A stretch of 13,536 bases of DNA from Clostridiales bacterium UBA4696 (GCA_002404795.1 DHKK01000104.1:1-13536); one strand, 5' to 3'; shown: positions 6,249-13,435, counted from the stretch's first letter. Numbers and translations are program-made. The notes: a model not told the origin generated them from the letters alone.

Positions 6249-7625
6249 ATGTCCAGATCGCTTTCCGCCCGCGCGGGCGGCATCACGATGACCGAAGGGT
6301 CGTTATACAAAAACATACTCCTGTTCAGCGTGCCGCTGATCTTCTCGCAGCTGCTGCAGGTGCTGTTCAACATGGCGGACGTCGCCGTGGTCGGCAAATT
6401 TTCCAGCGCGACGGCGCTGGGCTCCGTCGGCTCGACGTCGACGCTCGTGACGCTGTTCACGGGCTTTCTCATCGGCCTGTCCAACGGCGTCAACGTGCGC
6501 GTGGCGCAGTACCTCGGCGCGAAGCAGGAGGAGGACACGCGCAACTGCGTGCATACGTCCTTGATCCTGTGCACGCTCTCAGGGCTCGTGATCGCGGCGC
6601 TGTGCTTTTTTCTGGCCGCGCCGATGCTGGAGCTGCTCCGGACGAAGGACGATCTGCTGCCCGGCGCGGTGCTCTATTTCCGCATCTATGCGCTCGGCAT
6701 GCCGGCGCTCGGCATTTTCAACTTCGGCAACGCGGTATTGAGCGCGAGCGGCGATACGAAGCGGCCGCTGGCCTATCTGACGGCGGCGGGCATTCTGAAC
6801 GTGATCCTCAATCTGTTCTTCGTCATCGTCTGCAGGATGGCGGCCGACGGCGTCGCGCTGGCGAGCGTGATCTCGCAGTATCTGTCGGCTGTGCTGATCC
6901 TCATCCACATGGTGCGACTGCAGGACATCTGCCGCGTGGAAGGAAAGCGCCTGCGCCTGCATGGGGGCGAAGCCGGCCGCATTCTCGGGCTTGGCATCCC
7001 GTCCGGCATCCAATATATGATTTTCGCGGTGGCGAACCTCTTCATCCAGGTCGGCGTCAACTCGTTTGATTCCACCGTCGTCTCCGGCAACTCCGCCGCG
7101 GTCAACGTCGACAACGTGATCTACAACGTGATGGCCGCGTTCTATACCGCCTGCTCGACCTTCATGGGCCAGAACTGGGGCGCGGGGAACAAGGACCGGA
7201 TGATGAAGAGCTATTACATCAGCCTCGGCTATTCGTTCCTCATCGCGGCGGTCCTCGGCGTGGGCTTTCTGCTGTGCGGCGAGCCGTTCCTCTACATCTT
7301 CACGAACGACGCGGACGTCGTGGCCGCGGGCATGGAGCGGATGCAGATCATGTGCTTCTCCTACTGCATCAGCGCGTTCATGGACTGCACCATCGCCGCC
7401 TGCCGCGGCATCGGCCGCAGCTTCGTGCCGACCGTCATCGTGATCCTCGGCTCGTGCGTGTTCCGCGTGATCTGGGTCTATACGCTTTTCGCGCATTTCC
7501 ATACGATCCCGTCGCTGTATCTGCTGTATCCGTTCTCCTGGATCCTCACCGCCGCAGCGGAGATCCTCTACTTCATCCGCTGCTGCCGCCGCCTGCGCAC
7601 CGCACAGGCCGCGGCCAAAGCCTGA
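6249..7625 (+). CDS. MATE-family multidrug/metabolite exporter
   Basis: 458 residues, a normal MATE length, with about 12 hydrophobic segments. Family landmarks include the N-terminal MTEGSLYKNILLFSVPLIF, NMADVAVVGKFSS, and the first-half block with GxxSASGDTKRPL; the second half repeats the fold with FMGQNWGAG and CRGIGRSF. MATE proteins export drugs or metabolites in exchange for sodium or protons; the substrate cannot be read from the sequence. ATG 6249 is chosen because AGAGGA (6234-6239) lies about ten bases upstream and the extra residues (MSRSLSARAGGI) resemble the leader common before MTEG. ATG 6288 is the alternative, with a poorer ribosome site. The gene stands alone between its own promoter and terminator, so no pathway is implied. 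Confidence 0.93.
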   Translation: MSRSLSARAGGITMTEGSLYKNILLFSVPLIFSQLLQVLFNMADVAVVGKFSSATALGSVGSTSTLVTLFTGFLIGLSNGVNVRVAQYLGAKQEEDTRNCVHTSLILCTLSGLVIAALCFFLAAPMLELLRTKDDLLPGAVLYFRIYALGMPALGIFNFGNAVLSASGDTKRPLAYLTAAGILNVILNLFFVIVCRMAADGVALASVISQYLSAVLILIHMVRLQDICRVEGKRLRLHGGEAGRILGLGIPSGIQYMIFAVANLFIQVGVNSFDSTVVSGNSAAVNVDNVIYNVMAAFYTACSTFMGQNWGAGNKDRMMKSYYISLGYSFLIAAVLGVGFLLCGEPFLYIFTNDADVVAAGMERMQIMCFSYCISAFMDCTIAACRGIGRSFVPTVIVILGSCVFRVIWVYTLFAHFHTIPSLYLLYPFSWILTAAAEILYFIRCCRRLRTAQAAAKA

Positions 7626-7631
7626 CCGCAA

Positions 7632-7682
7632 TAAAAATACCGCCCATTGCAGGAGCATCCTGCGATGGGCGGTCATTTTTTC
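7632..7682. terminator. Bidirectional terminator between convergent genes
   Basis: A 16-base stem (7639-7654 and 7658-7673, ACCGCCCATTGCAGGA with one wobble pair) and a three-base loop. ATTTTTT follows on the plus strand and a TATTTTTAT run follows on the minus strand. It can therefore end both the MATE gene (stop 7625) and the ATPase gene (stop 7681-7683). Confidence 0.9.
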
Positions 7683-9846
7683 AGTTCTGCAAGGCCTGCG
7701 CCTCGCGGCTCTGGCAGGTGAACAGGAGGATCTGGCGGGAAGCCGCCTCCTGCTGCAGCAGCTGCAGGGCCAGACGCAGCCGCGTATCGTCGAGCATGGC
7801 GAGCGCGTCGTCGAGCACGATGGGCGCATGCTCCGGCAGCAGCAGCCGGCAGATGGCCAGCCGCACCGCAAGATACAGCCCGTCCGCCGTCCCGCCGCTG
7901 AGACTCAGCAGCCGGTGCATGGCGGCGTCCTGCTCCCCGGCCTCCAGATTCATCCGGCGGTCGATCTGCACGCGGGCATAGCGCCCGCCGGTCAGCGCCG
8001 AGAAGATCTCCGAGGCCTCCTGCACAAGCCGGGGCGAAAAGCGCGCGGCAAGCGCGGTATTGGCCTGCTCCAGCGCGGCTCTTGCAAGCTCAAGCGCGGC
8101 TTTCCGCTCGTTCAGTGTCTCCAGCTGCTCGCCGAGCGCCTGTTTTTTCGCCGTCAGCTCCGCCTCACTGCCGAACTGCTCCAGCCGTCCGCGGCTCTGG
8201 TCGAGCTGGGACTGCACCGCGGCCAGCAGCGTCTGCGTCCGGGCAAGGGCGGCCTCCGCCTGCGGGCGGGTCAGCTCCGGCGGGTCGGACGGCGCATCCG
8301 GCAGCTCCGGGAGCTCGCCGAAGGCCTGCCGCAGCGTGTCATACTGCGCGCCCGCCTGCCGCGCAGCCAGCTGCGCGTCGTGATACGCACCGTAGGCGGC
8401 CAGCGCCTTGGCGATCGCGGCCTGCGCCGCCGCGGGCGTGTCGGCGTCCGAGAACATCCGGACGCTGCCGAGCAGCGCGGCGGTGCGCTCAGCCCGCAGG
8501 CGTTTGGCGGCCTCATACGAAGCAGCATCCTCTGCCGCCCGGCTGCATGCCGCGCGCCAGACGCGCTGCGCCTCGCGCGTATCGGCGGCCAGGACGGCAA
8601 ATTCGTCCCGGCTGCGGTTGCCGTAGAGCGCCAGCAGCGCCTGCGCCTGATCCAGCTCCTGCTCGCGCCTGCGGTTGTGCCGCATATGCAGCAGGGCAAG
8701 CCCGACGCAGCCGAGCGCGATCAGCGCGTCCACAGCACAGATCAGAATCTCGTGCAGCCCGAACCAGCCGACCGCGGCCAGCGCAAGCCCGGCTATCGCG
8801 AAGATCCAGCACAGCGCGGACGAGCGGTATTTCTTCGCCGTCAGGCGGTCAAACTCCCGCATGTCGCGCTGCGCCTTTTCCATGAGTCGGTCCTCGTCCA
8901 CCCCATTGAAGGGCGGCGGGCAGGCGGGCTTTTCGGGCGCGGGGGCCGGTCTTTCCGGCTCCGGAGTCTGCAGCAGGGCCGCGGCCTCCTGCGAAAGGGT
9001 CTGAAGCGTTCCCTCCTGCGGGAGCCGGGCGCACTGCGCGGCGGCGGCGTTTTCGCGGTTCGACGCCTGCAGGGCGGCGAGCTTTGCGTCGTAGAGCCGC
9101 TTGCGCTTCTGCTGCGTCTCGATGGCCTCCAGTGCCCGCAGCTGCGCCTCGCAGTTCGTTTTTTGCTGCTGCAGCTGCTGCAGCTGCGCGTGCAGCTCCA
9201 GATTTTTCTGATGCTCACCCGCGAGCGTCTGCAGATTCTCCTCTACGGCGGCAATCGCCCGCTCGGCGTCCGGGATGAGGCCGGTCTTGTTATGCTTGAC
9301 TCGGTTCTGCCACGCCTGCAGCCGCTTGTCCGCGGCGGCGTAGCTGACGGTCTCGTCGCCCGTCGTGACAAGGGCGGACAGTCTCGATTCCAGACTCTCA
9401 TCCGGCGTCAGCCCGAGCCCCGCCTGCCGGACGAAGGCGCTGCGCTGGTACACGCTTTTCGGCACGCCCAGCAGCCGTTCGCCGCAGTTGGCCCCGGTCA
9501 GCCCCTCGACCGGCAGGCCGGAGTCGGTATAGACGGCGGAAAACACGCTCATCGGCGCGCGGGTGGCGGAGGTGCGCGTCAGGGTGATGCGGCGGCCGTC
9601 CTGCTCGAGTTCGATCGTACCCTCCATTGCTTTGCCGTTCCAGGGCTGGTATTTGGTCTTGACGGGCAGCACGCCCGTCTTTTCCCGCTCGGAGGTATCG
9701 ACGCCGTAGAACATGGCGAGCAGGAATTCCGCCCATGTGGACTTGCCCGCCTCGTTCGGCAGCTGCAGCAGATTCAGCCCGTCCGTCAGCGTCAGCGTCT
9801 CGTGGTCGAGCCTGCCAAAGGTCGCCGTCATGCGCAGAAGCTTCAT
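7681..9846 (-). CDS. SbcC/YhaN-like AAA ATPase with membrane segments
   Basis: 721 residues of the Rad50/SbcC-type ATPase group, expected to drive the nuclease encoded just upstream. The P-loop is PNEAGKST (30-37). The usual first glycine is leucine; the related clostridial proteins I know of also vary there. A Q-loop-like FVRQAG follows at 138-143. Coiled-coil stretches rich in Gln/Leu/Ala lie around 195-260 and 395-620. Two hydrophobic segments (about 343-363 and 366-388) interrupt the coil where SbcC would carry its zinc hook, as in YhaN-like proteins, and no CxxC is seen there. The C-terminus has the ABC signature LSLSGGT (near 648-653), Walker B IVLDDAL (676-682) and a switch-region FTC. 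The start overlaps the nuclease stop by four bases (ATGA). The protein is shorter than SbcC (over 1000 residues). Confidence 0.85.
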   Translation of the reverse strand: MKLLRMTATFGRLDHETLTLTDGLNLLQLPNEAGKSTWAEFLLAMFYGVDTSEREKTGVLPVKTKYQPWNGKAMEGTIELEQDGRRITLTRTSATRAPMSVFSAVYTDSGLPVEGLTGANCGERLLGVPKSVYQRSAFVRQAGLGLTPDESLESRLSALVTTGDETVSYAAADKRLQAWQNRVKHNKTGLIPDAERAIAAVEENLQTLAGEHQKNLELHAQLQQLQQQKTNCEAQLRALEAIETQQKRKRLYDAKLAALQASNRENAAAAQCARLPQEGTLQTLSQEAAALLQTPEPERPAPAPEKPACPPPFNGVDEDRLMEKAQRDMREFDRLTAKKYRSSALCWIFAIAGLALAAVGWFGLHEILICAVDALIALGCVGLALLHMRHNRRREQELDQAQALLALYGNRSRDEFAVLAADTREAQRVWRAACSRAAEDAASYEAAKRLRAERTAALLGSVRMFSDADTPAAAQAAIAKALAAYGAYHDAQLAARQAGAQYDTLRQAFGELPELPDAPSDPPELTRPQAEAALARTQTLLAAVQSQLDQSRGRLEQFGSEAELTAKKQALGEQLETLNERKAALELARAALEQANTALAARFSPRLVQEASEIFSALTGGRYARVQIDRRMNLEAGEQDAAMHRLLSLSGGTADGLYLAVRLAICRLLLPEHAPIVLDDALAMLDDTRLRLALQLLQQEAASRQILLFTCQSREAQALQN

Positions 9847-10928
9847 GCGTCCATCTCCCTTCCGTCCATGGCGGCCGTGCCCAGCCGCGCGGCAAGCGCG
9901 ATGGTGCGGCGCGCGGCGTCGTCCGGCGCGGCATCATACTGCGCCTTGAGCGCCTGCAGGAACAAGCCACGCAGCGTATCGTCCGCCGCGTCCTGCCACA
10001 GGTCCTTCCGCGGCCGCGTCTCGTCGCGCACGGCGACGGCGTAGAAGCGCGGGGCCAGCGCCGCTTGCAGCGCGGGCAGGTCGACCGGCGCGGCCTCGCC
10101 GGTGAGGATCACGCGGTAGATATCGTCCTGTGTCCGCTCCGGCAGGGCGGCTTCGACGGCGGCCAGCGCGTCGTCGCCCGCGTCCACGCGGAGGATCTCG
10201 TATTTTCTCCCGGGCAGCGGCAGAAAGTCCAGCTGCACGCCCGCGTCGGTGATCCGGCCAAGATACGCGCCCTTCTGCCCCAGCTCGTCAAAGCCGCGGC
10301 CCATGGCGCAGCCCGGCCAGGCATACGCCGTCCCGCCGGCCGTCAAAAGGCCGCTCGCCTGATGGATATGCCCGAGGGCGAGATAGGAAAGGCCCGACTG
10401 CGCGATCTGCGCAGGCAGGATCGGGTTATACGGAGACGACGGCTGCGTCGGGTTCCCGTGGACGACCATGAGGTTCGTCCGGCCGTCGGCCTTTGCCTGA
10501 AACCCCTCCAGCAGCGCCGGGCAAAACCGCGCGGGAAAGCCCGCGCCGTAGACGCGCAGATTCTTTTCCGGCAGCTCCACGGCCTCGACGGTGTCGGTCC
10601 TGAAAATATGGACGTTTTCCGGCCAGCTTTCCGTCAGATAGGCCGAGCCCGGCAGCAGGCAGTCATGGTTGCCGGGGCTGATGAAGACCGGCGCGTGGAT
10701 CGACGCCAGCGCCCGCCGGAGCGCCAGCAGCGTCTCCTCCGACGCGCTGCTGCTGTCAAACAGATCGCCGGCCAGCAGCACGACGTCGCAGTCCTGCGCG
10801 TTGGCGGCCTCGGCCAGGTCGGTCAAAAGCGCGCGCTGCTCCTGCCGCCGCGCGGCGGCCTGCTCCGGCGAGAGCGCGGAAAACGGCGCGTCCAGATGCA
10901 GATCGGCCGCATGCAGAAATTTAATCAA
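9843..10928 (-). CDS. SbcD/YhaO-like metallophosphoesterase nuclease
   Basis: 361 residues of the Mre11/SbcD calcineurin-like family. All five metal-binding motifs are visible: DLHLD (D9, H11), GDLFD (D55), GNHD (87-89), VVHG (H157) and GHIH (H187, H189). The remaining C-terminal part (about 240-361) would be the cap that contacts the ATPase. The likely role is DNA-end or DNA-repair processing together with the SbcC/YhaN-like partner. The start is TTG (10926-10928), giving MIKFLHAADLHLD. No ATG or GTG lies between there and the first catalytic residue. GTGAGG lies just upstream, and the first eight bases overlap the end of the YmdB-like gene, so translation is coupled to it. The call is firm; whether it acts in repair or at the membrane is open because its partner has membrane segments. 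Confidence 0.9.
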   Translation of the reverse strand: MIKFLHAADLHLDAPFSALSPEQAAARRQEQRALLTDLAEAANAQDCDVVLLAGDLFDSSSASEETLLALRRALASIHAPVFISPGNHDCLLPGSAYLTESWPENVHIFRTDTVEAVELPEKNLRVYGAGFPARFCPALLEGFQAKADGRTNLMVVHGNPTQPSSPYNPILPAQIAQSGLSYLALGHIHQASGLLTAGGTAYAWPGCAMGRGFDELGQKGAYLGRITDAGVQLDFLPLPGRKYEILRVDAGDDALAAVEAALPERTQDDIYRVILTGEAAPVDLPALQAALAPRFYAVAVRDETRPRKDLWQDAADDTLRGLFLQALKAQYDAAPDDAARRTIALAARLGTAAMDGREMDA

Positions 10929-11697
10929 GGATCCTCACCCTTTCTGCGCCCGTGCAGCGCTTTGCCGCGGCGTCGTAGGTAAATACCGCGCCCGTGAGTA
11001 TGCACGGGCCGGGCGCGACCTCATACCGGGAGGTCAGCTCGCCGCGGAAGTTGGCAATGGACTGCTCCGGCCTCACGCCGATGACGGAGCGGACCGGGCC
11101 CGTCATGCCAAGGTCGGTCAGATAGCCCGTGCCGTTCGGCAGGATCTGCTCATCGGCGGTCTGCACATGCGTGTGCGTGCCCCACTGGGCGGCGAGCTTC
11201 CCGTCCAGCTGATAGGCCAGGGCGAGCTTTTCGCTCGTCGCCTCGGCGTGGAAGTCCAGGAAGACCGGCACCTCCCCCAGCTCCTGCAGGATCTTGTCCG
11301 CGATGAGGAAGGGGTTATCCGGCCGGAAATCCAGATTGCACCGGCCAAGCAGGTTCATCACGCCGACCGGCCCGATCTTCGTCTCAAATACGCCCCAGCC
11401 GCGGCCGGGCAGACTCGGCCGCAGATTGCCGGGCCGCAGGATATACGGGCAGTCGTCGAGATACGTGCAGATCTCCCGGCGGTCGAAGGAATGATTGCCG
11501 AGGGTGATGACGTCCGCCCCGGCGTCCAGCATCCGGTCCGCCTGCCGGGGCGTCAGGCCGGTCCCGCTGGCGTTTTCACCGTTGACCACGCAGAAGTCCG
11601 CGCGGTAAAGCTTTTTCAGGCTCCGCAGATGCTTTTCCAGACACTGCAGCCCGCCGTCGCCGACCACGTCGCCGACGGCCAGAACACGAAGCTCCAT
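10921..11697 (-). CDS. YmdB-like cyclic-nucleotide phosphodiesterase
   Basis: 258 residues, matching the YmdB family (TIGR00282-type metallophosphoesterase). The di-metal site is complete: D10 (GDVVG), E41-N42 (VNGENA), N68-H69 (LGNHSFD), H150 (DFHAE), and H175/H177 (GTHTHVQT). The spacing is almost identical to Bacillus subtilis YmdB, which hydrolyses 2',3'-cyclic nucleotides and affects RNA levels, motility and biofilm choice. Cytoplasmic; no signal peptide. AAGGAGG (11704-11710) precedes the ATG by six bases. It is the first gene of the operon with the SbcD- and SbcC-like genes. Its stop lies inside the start of the next gene. The genetic link to a DNA-end-processing pair is not explained by the known YmdB role. 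Confidence 0.92.
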   Translation of the reverse strand: MELRVLAVGDVVGDGGLQCLEKHLRSLKKLYRADFCVVNGENASGTGLTPRQADRMLDAGADVITLGNHSFDRREICTYLDDCPYILRPGNLRPSLPGRGWGVFETKIGPVGVMNLLGRCNLDFRPDNPFLIADKILQELGEVPVFLDFHAEATSEKLALAYQLDGKLAAQWGTHTHVQTADEQILPNGTGYLTDLGMTGPVRSVIGVRPEQSIANFRGELTSRYEVAPGPCILTGAVFTYDAAAKRCTGAERVRILD

Positions 11698-11724
11698 GGG
11701 AAGCCTCCTTTTACGATTTTTTTC

Positions 11725-11753
11725 AGTATAGCATTTTCAAAAAACTTTGGCAA
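11725..11753 (-). promoter_or_regulatory. Promoter of the YmdB-SbcD-SbcC operon
   Basis: On the minus strand: TTGCCA (11748-11753), a 17-base spacer, and TATACT (11725-11730) preceded by TGC, an extended -10. Its -35 lies within the opposing promoter's spacer, just upstream of that promoter's -10. The -10 region is one arm of an 11-base inverted repeat (11725-11735 and 11752-11762). Confidence 0.75.
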
Positions 11754-11762
11754 TGCTATACT
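11734..11762 (+). promoter_or_regulatory. Promoter of the sigma factor operon
   Basis: TTTTCA (11734-11739), a 17-base spacer, and TATACT (11757-11762) with an extended TG (11754-11755). It interleaves with the divergent YmdB promoter: each -35 lies in the other's spacer, so two polymerases could not sit there together. The leader to the ATG is about 58 bases; a second AT-rich stretch (TTATATAG, around 11794-11801) is a weaker alternative. Confidence 0.65.
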
Positions 11763-11826
11763 AGACAGGAAACCAACCGCAGCTTTTTTGCGTCTTATAT
11801 AGACAGACAGAGAAAGGAGTACCCAT

Positions 11827-12387
11827 ATGGAGGATTCAGCGATCATCGACCTTTACTGGGCGCGGGAGGAACGCGCGCTCAGCGAGACGGATACAAAATA
11901 CGGCGGCTACTGCCGCTCCATTGCCCATAACATCCTGCGAAACCGCGAGGATACCGAGGAATGCGTCAGCGACACCTGGCTGCACGCATGGAACGCCATG
12001 CCGCCGCAGCGGCCGTCGATCCTGTCGTCGTTTCTCGGCAGGATCACGCGCAATCTGTCGTTTGACCGCTGCCGCAGGCAGAATGCGGAAAAGCGCGGCG
12101 GCGGCGCGCTGCCGCTGGCGCTCGACGAGCTGTCGGAGTGCGTTCCGGCCCCGGGCCGGGTCGAGCACGCACTGGAGGAGCATGAGCTGGCGGAGGCCAT
12201 CGACCGCTTTTTGCGGACACTGCCGGAGCGCGAGTGCAGCATGTTCCTGCGGCGGTACTGGTACGTCGACTCTGTGCAGTCGATCGCCGCGCGGTATGCG
12301 ATCAAGGAAAACACGGCAAAATCGATCCTCTTCCGCACACGGGAGAAGCTGCGCCGGTATCTGGCCGGGGAGGGTATCATCGTATGA
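11827..12387 (+). CDS. Sigma-70 family (ECF-like) sigma factor
   Basis: 186 residues: a short sigma factor that would direct RNA polymerase to a small regulon. Region 2 covers about 21-85, with YGGYCRSIAHNILRNREDTEECVSDTWLHAWN and the DNA-melting part FLGRITRNLSFDR. Region 4 covers about 122-178, with LPERECSMFLRRYWY and the helix-turn-helix VQSIAARYAIKENTAKSILFRTREKL. The middle RGGGALPLALDELSECVP is a hallmark of the Firmicutes subgroup in which such genes are followed by a membrane protein. AAGGAG (11814-11819) lies seven bases before the ATG. The stop overlaps the next start by four bases. The target promoters are unknown; control of its own operon is plausible but not shown. Confidence 0.93.
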   Translation: MEDSAIIDLYWAREERALSETDTKYGGYCRSIAHNILRNREDTEECVSDTWLHAWNAMPPQRPSILSSFLGRITRNLSFDRCRRQNAEKRGGGALPLALDELSECVPAPGRVEHALEEHELAEAIDRFLRTLPERECSMFLRRYWYVDSVQSIAARYAIKENTAKSILFRTREKLRRYLAGEGIIV

Positions 12388-13067
12388 AAGAACAGGCTGA
12401 AAAGATCTTCCGCGCCATCGGCGACGTCGGCGACGATCTCATTGAGCGCGCCGACCGGCCGGTCAGAAAACACGCGCAGGTATGGGTCAAATGGGCCGCG
12501 CTCGCGGCCTGCTGCGCGCTGGTGATCGGCGCGGCGGCATTTATCGTGCCAATGTTCCACGCAGGCTCGACCGCCCCGGAGACGGCTTCCCTTTCCGCGG
12601 ACGCCGCGCCCGCGGAGACTGAGCTGGCCGCGCAGGAGATGGAAACGGCGGAAGCCGCACCCGAAGAGGCCATGCAGGAACCCGCAGCCGCTGAAGCGCC
12701 GGAAGCCAGCGAAAAGAGCGTCCAGGCGCTTCCGGGCGCAGACTGCTTCGCGGTCGTGCCGGAGAGCATCACACGCGTGTCGGCGGACTTCCAGCTGACG
12801 TGTGAAGAGGATGCCCCACTGGCGCTGCGCAGCGAATACTGGCTGGAGGCGCTGACGGACGGCGAATGGCAGCCGCTGGAGACGGCGCTGCTCAAGACAC
12901 AGGCGCAGACGGACGAGGCCGCGCCGGAGGCGGCGGTCTGCACGCTGCACTACGACTGGCAGACGCTCTACGGCGAACTCGATGCCGGCGAATACCGCCT
13001 GGCCCAGCCCGTGATCCTGCCCGACGGCTCAGACTATACGCTGTACGCGGAGTTCACGGTCGAATAA
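12384..13067 (+). CDS. Membrane protein with Ig-like domain, probable anti-sigma partner
   Basis: 227 residues, probably the membrane sensor that holds the preceding sigma factor. A short cytoplasmic part (1-32, KIFRAIGDVGDDLIERAD, typical of this group) is followed by one membrane segment (about 35-56). A low-complexity Ala/Glu/Pro linker (60-115) then leads to an extracellular bacterial Ig-like domain (about 120-227, Big_14 type by pattern: YWLEALTDGEW...YDWQTLYGELDAGEYRLA). ATG 12384 is in an ATGA overlap with the sigma gene, and GGGGAGGG lies about nine bases upstream. No zinc-binding anti-sigma (HxxxCxxC) motif is seen, so the sigma-binding role is inferred from position and from similar pairs. 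A transcript reading through would enter the repeat starting 12 bases after the stop. Confidence 0.85.
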   Translation: MKEQAEKIFRAIGDVGDDLIERADRPVRKHAQVWVKWAALAACCALVIGAAAFIVPMFHAGSTAPETASLSADAAPAETELAAQEMETAEAAPEEAMQEPAAAEAPEASEKSVQALPGADCFAVVPESITRVSADFQLTCEEDAPLALRSEYWLEALTDGEWQPLETALLKTQAQTDEAAPEAAVCTLHYDWQTLYGELDAGEYRLAQPVILPDGSDYTLYAEFTVE

Positions 13068-13078
13068 CGCCCTCCAAA

Positions 13079-13257
13079 GGCTCCCCTTTCAGGGAAGCTG
13101 TCACCGAAGGTGACTGAGAGGTTGCCGCAAATTTGCAGCTGCTGGTTGCCTCCGGCGGCCCTATCTTTTCCCATGCGCGGGAAAAGATAGGGGAGAAAAG
13201 GGCGCTTGGGATTACGGGGCGCATTCTGCATCTGAATTTAGGTGAGAACCGATGTTT
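13079..13257 (+). repeat. Dispersed structured repeat, right copy
   Basis: About 179 bases, inverted relative to the left copy. In order: a hairpin GGCTCCCCT-TTC-AGGGAAGCT, a hairpin GTCACC-GAA-GGTGAC (13100-13115), TGAGAGG, the palindrome GCAAATTTGC (13127-13136), GCCTCCGGCGGCC, a long hairpin (13159-13172 with 13179-13192), GGGCGCTTGG, and the tail ending ATGTTT. It begins 12 bases after the stop of the Ig-domain gene and points the same way as that gene, as the left copy does after the M56 gene. There is no open frame of interest within it. Confidence 0.8.
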
Positions 13258-13366
13258 TCGTCTGGCGTTCCACTCGGAAATCACCTCACGAGTTTTTGAC
13301 TACGCGCCGCCTGATACGGTACAACAGATTTGTGAGCAGTTGCGTTTGAATATTTGCGGGAAATAG
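13203..13366 (+). pseudogene. Possible 3' remnant of an unknown gene
   Basis: An open frame ends at TAG 13364-13366, just before a strong terminator. Its last part reads FRLAFHSEITSRVFDYAPPDTVQQICEQL in pieces, with amino acid use that looks protein-like (an amphipathic end and few prolines or arginines). The upstream part lies in the repeat and there is no good ribosome site, so no intact gene is present. It could be the tail of a gene truncated at the repeat boundary, or chance. I do not recognise the family. Confidence 0.25.
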
Positions 13367-13368
13367 AA

Positions 13369-13402
13369 GGTGCAGACCAGATTTGTTGGTCTGCACCTTT
13401 TT
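13369..13402 (+). terminator. Strong Rho-independent terminator
   Basis: A perfect 11-base stem GGTGCAGACCA/TGGTCTGCACC (13369-13379 and 13387-13397), a seven-base loop, then TTTTT (13398-13402). It follows the possible gene remnant by two bases and may also catch read-through from the sigma operon. Confidence 0.88.
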
Positions 13403-13435
13403 GCGGGGAGGTTTTCTGTTTTTTGAGTACGAAAG

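Noticed and set aside
6579..7871. 430-codon minus-strand frame opposite the MATE gene
   Set aside because: It crosses a strong bidirectional terminator and encodes an Arg/His/Asp-rich product with no family features.
7828..10982. Long plus-strand frames opposite the SbcC/SbcD-like genes
   Set aside because: Low-complexity Arg/Gln/Gly products. The minus strand has complete ATPase and nuclease motifs with coupled starts.
7681..11697. Anti-phage defence system
   Set aside because: SbcC/SbcD-like and YmdB-like proteins are common housekeeping families, and no other defence genes, integrase or tRNA border were seen.
1..13257. A 13-kb composite transposon bounded by the inverted repeats
   Set aside because: There is no transposase or target-site duplication, the genes inside are ordinary operons, and the repeats sit at gene 3' ends, so two independent copies are the simpler explanation.
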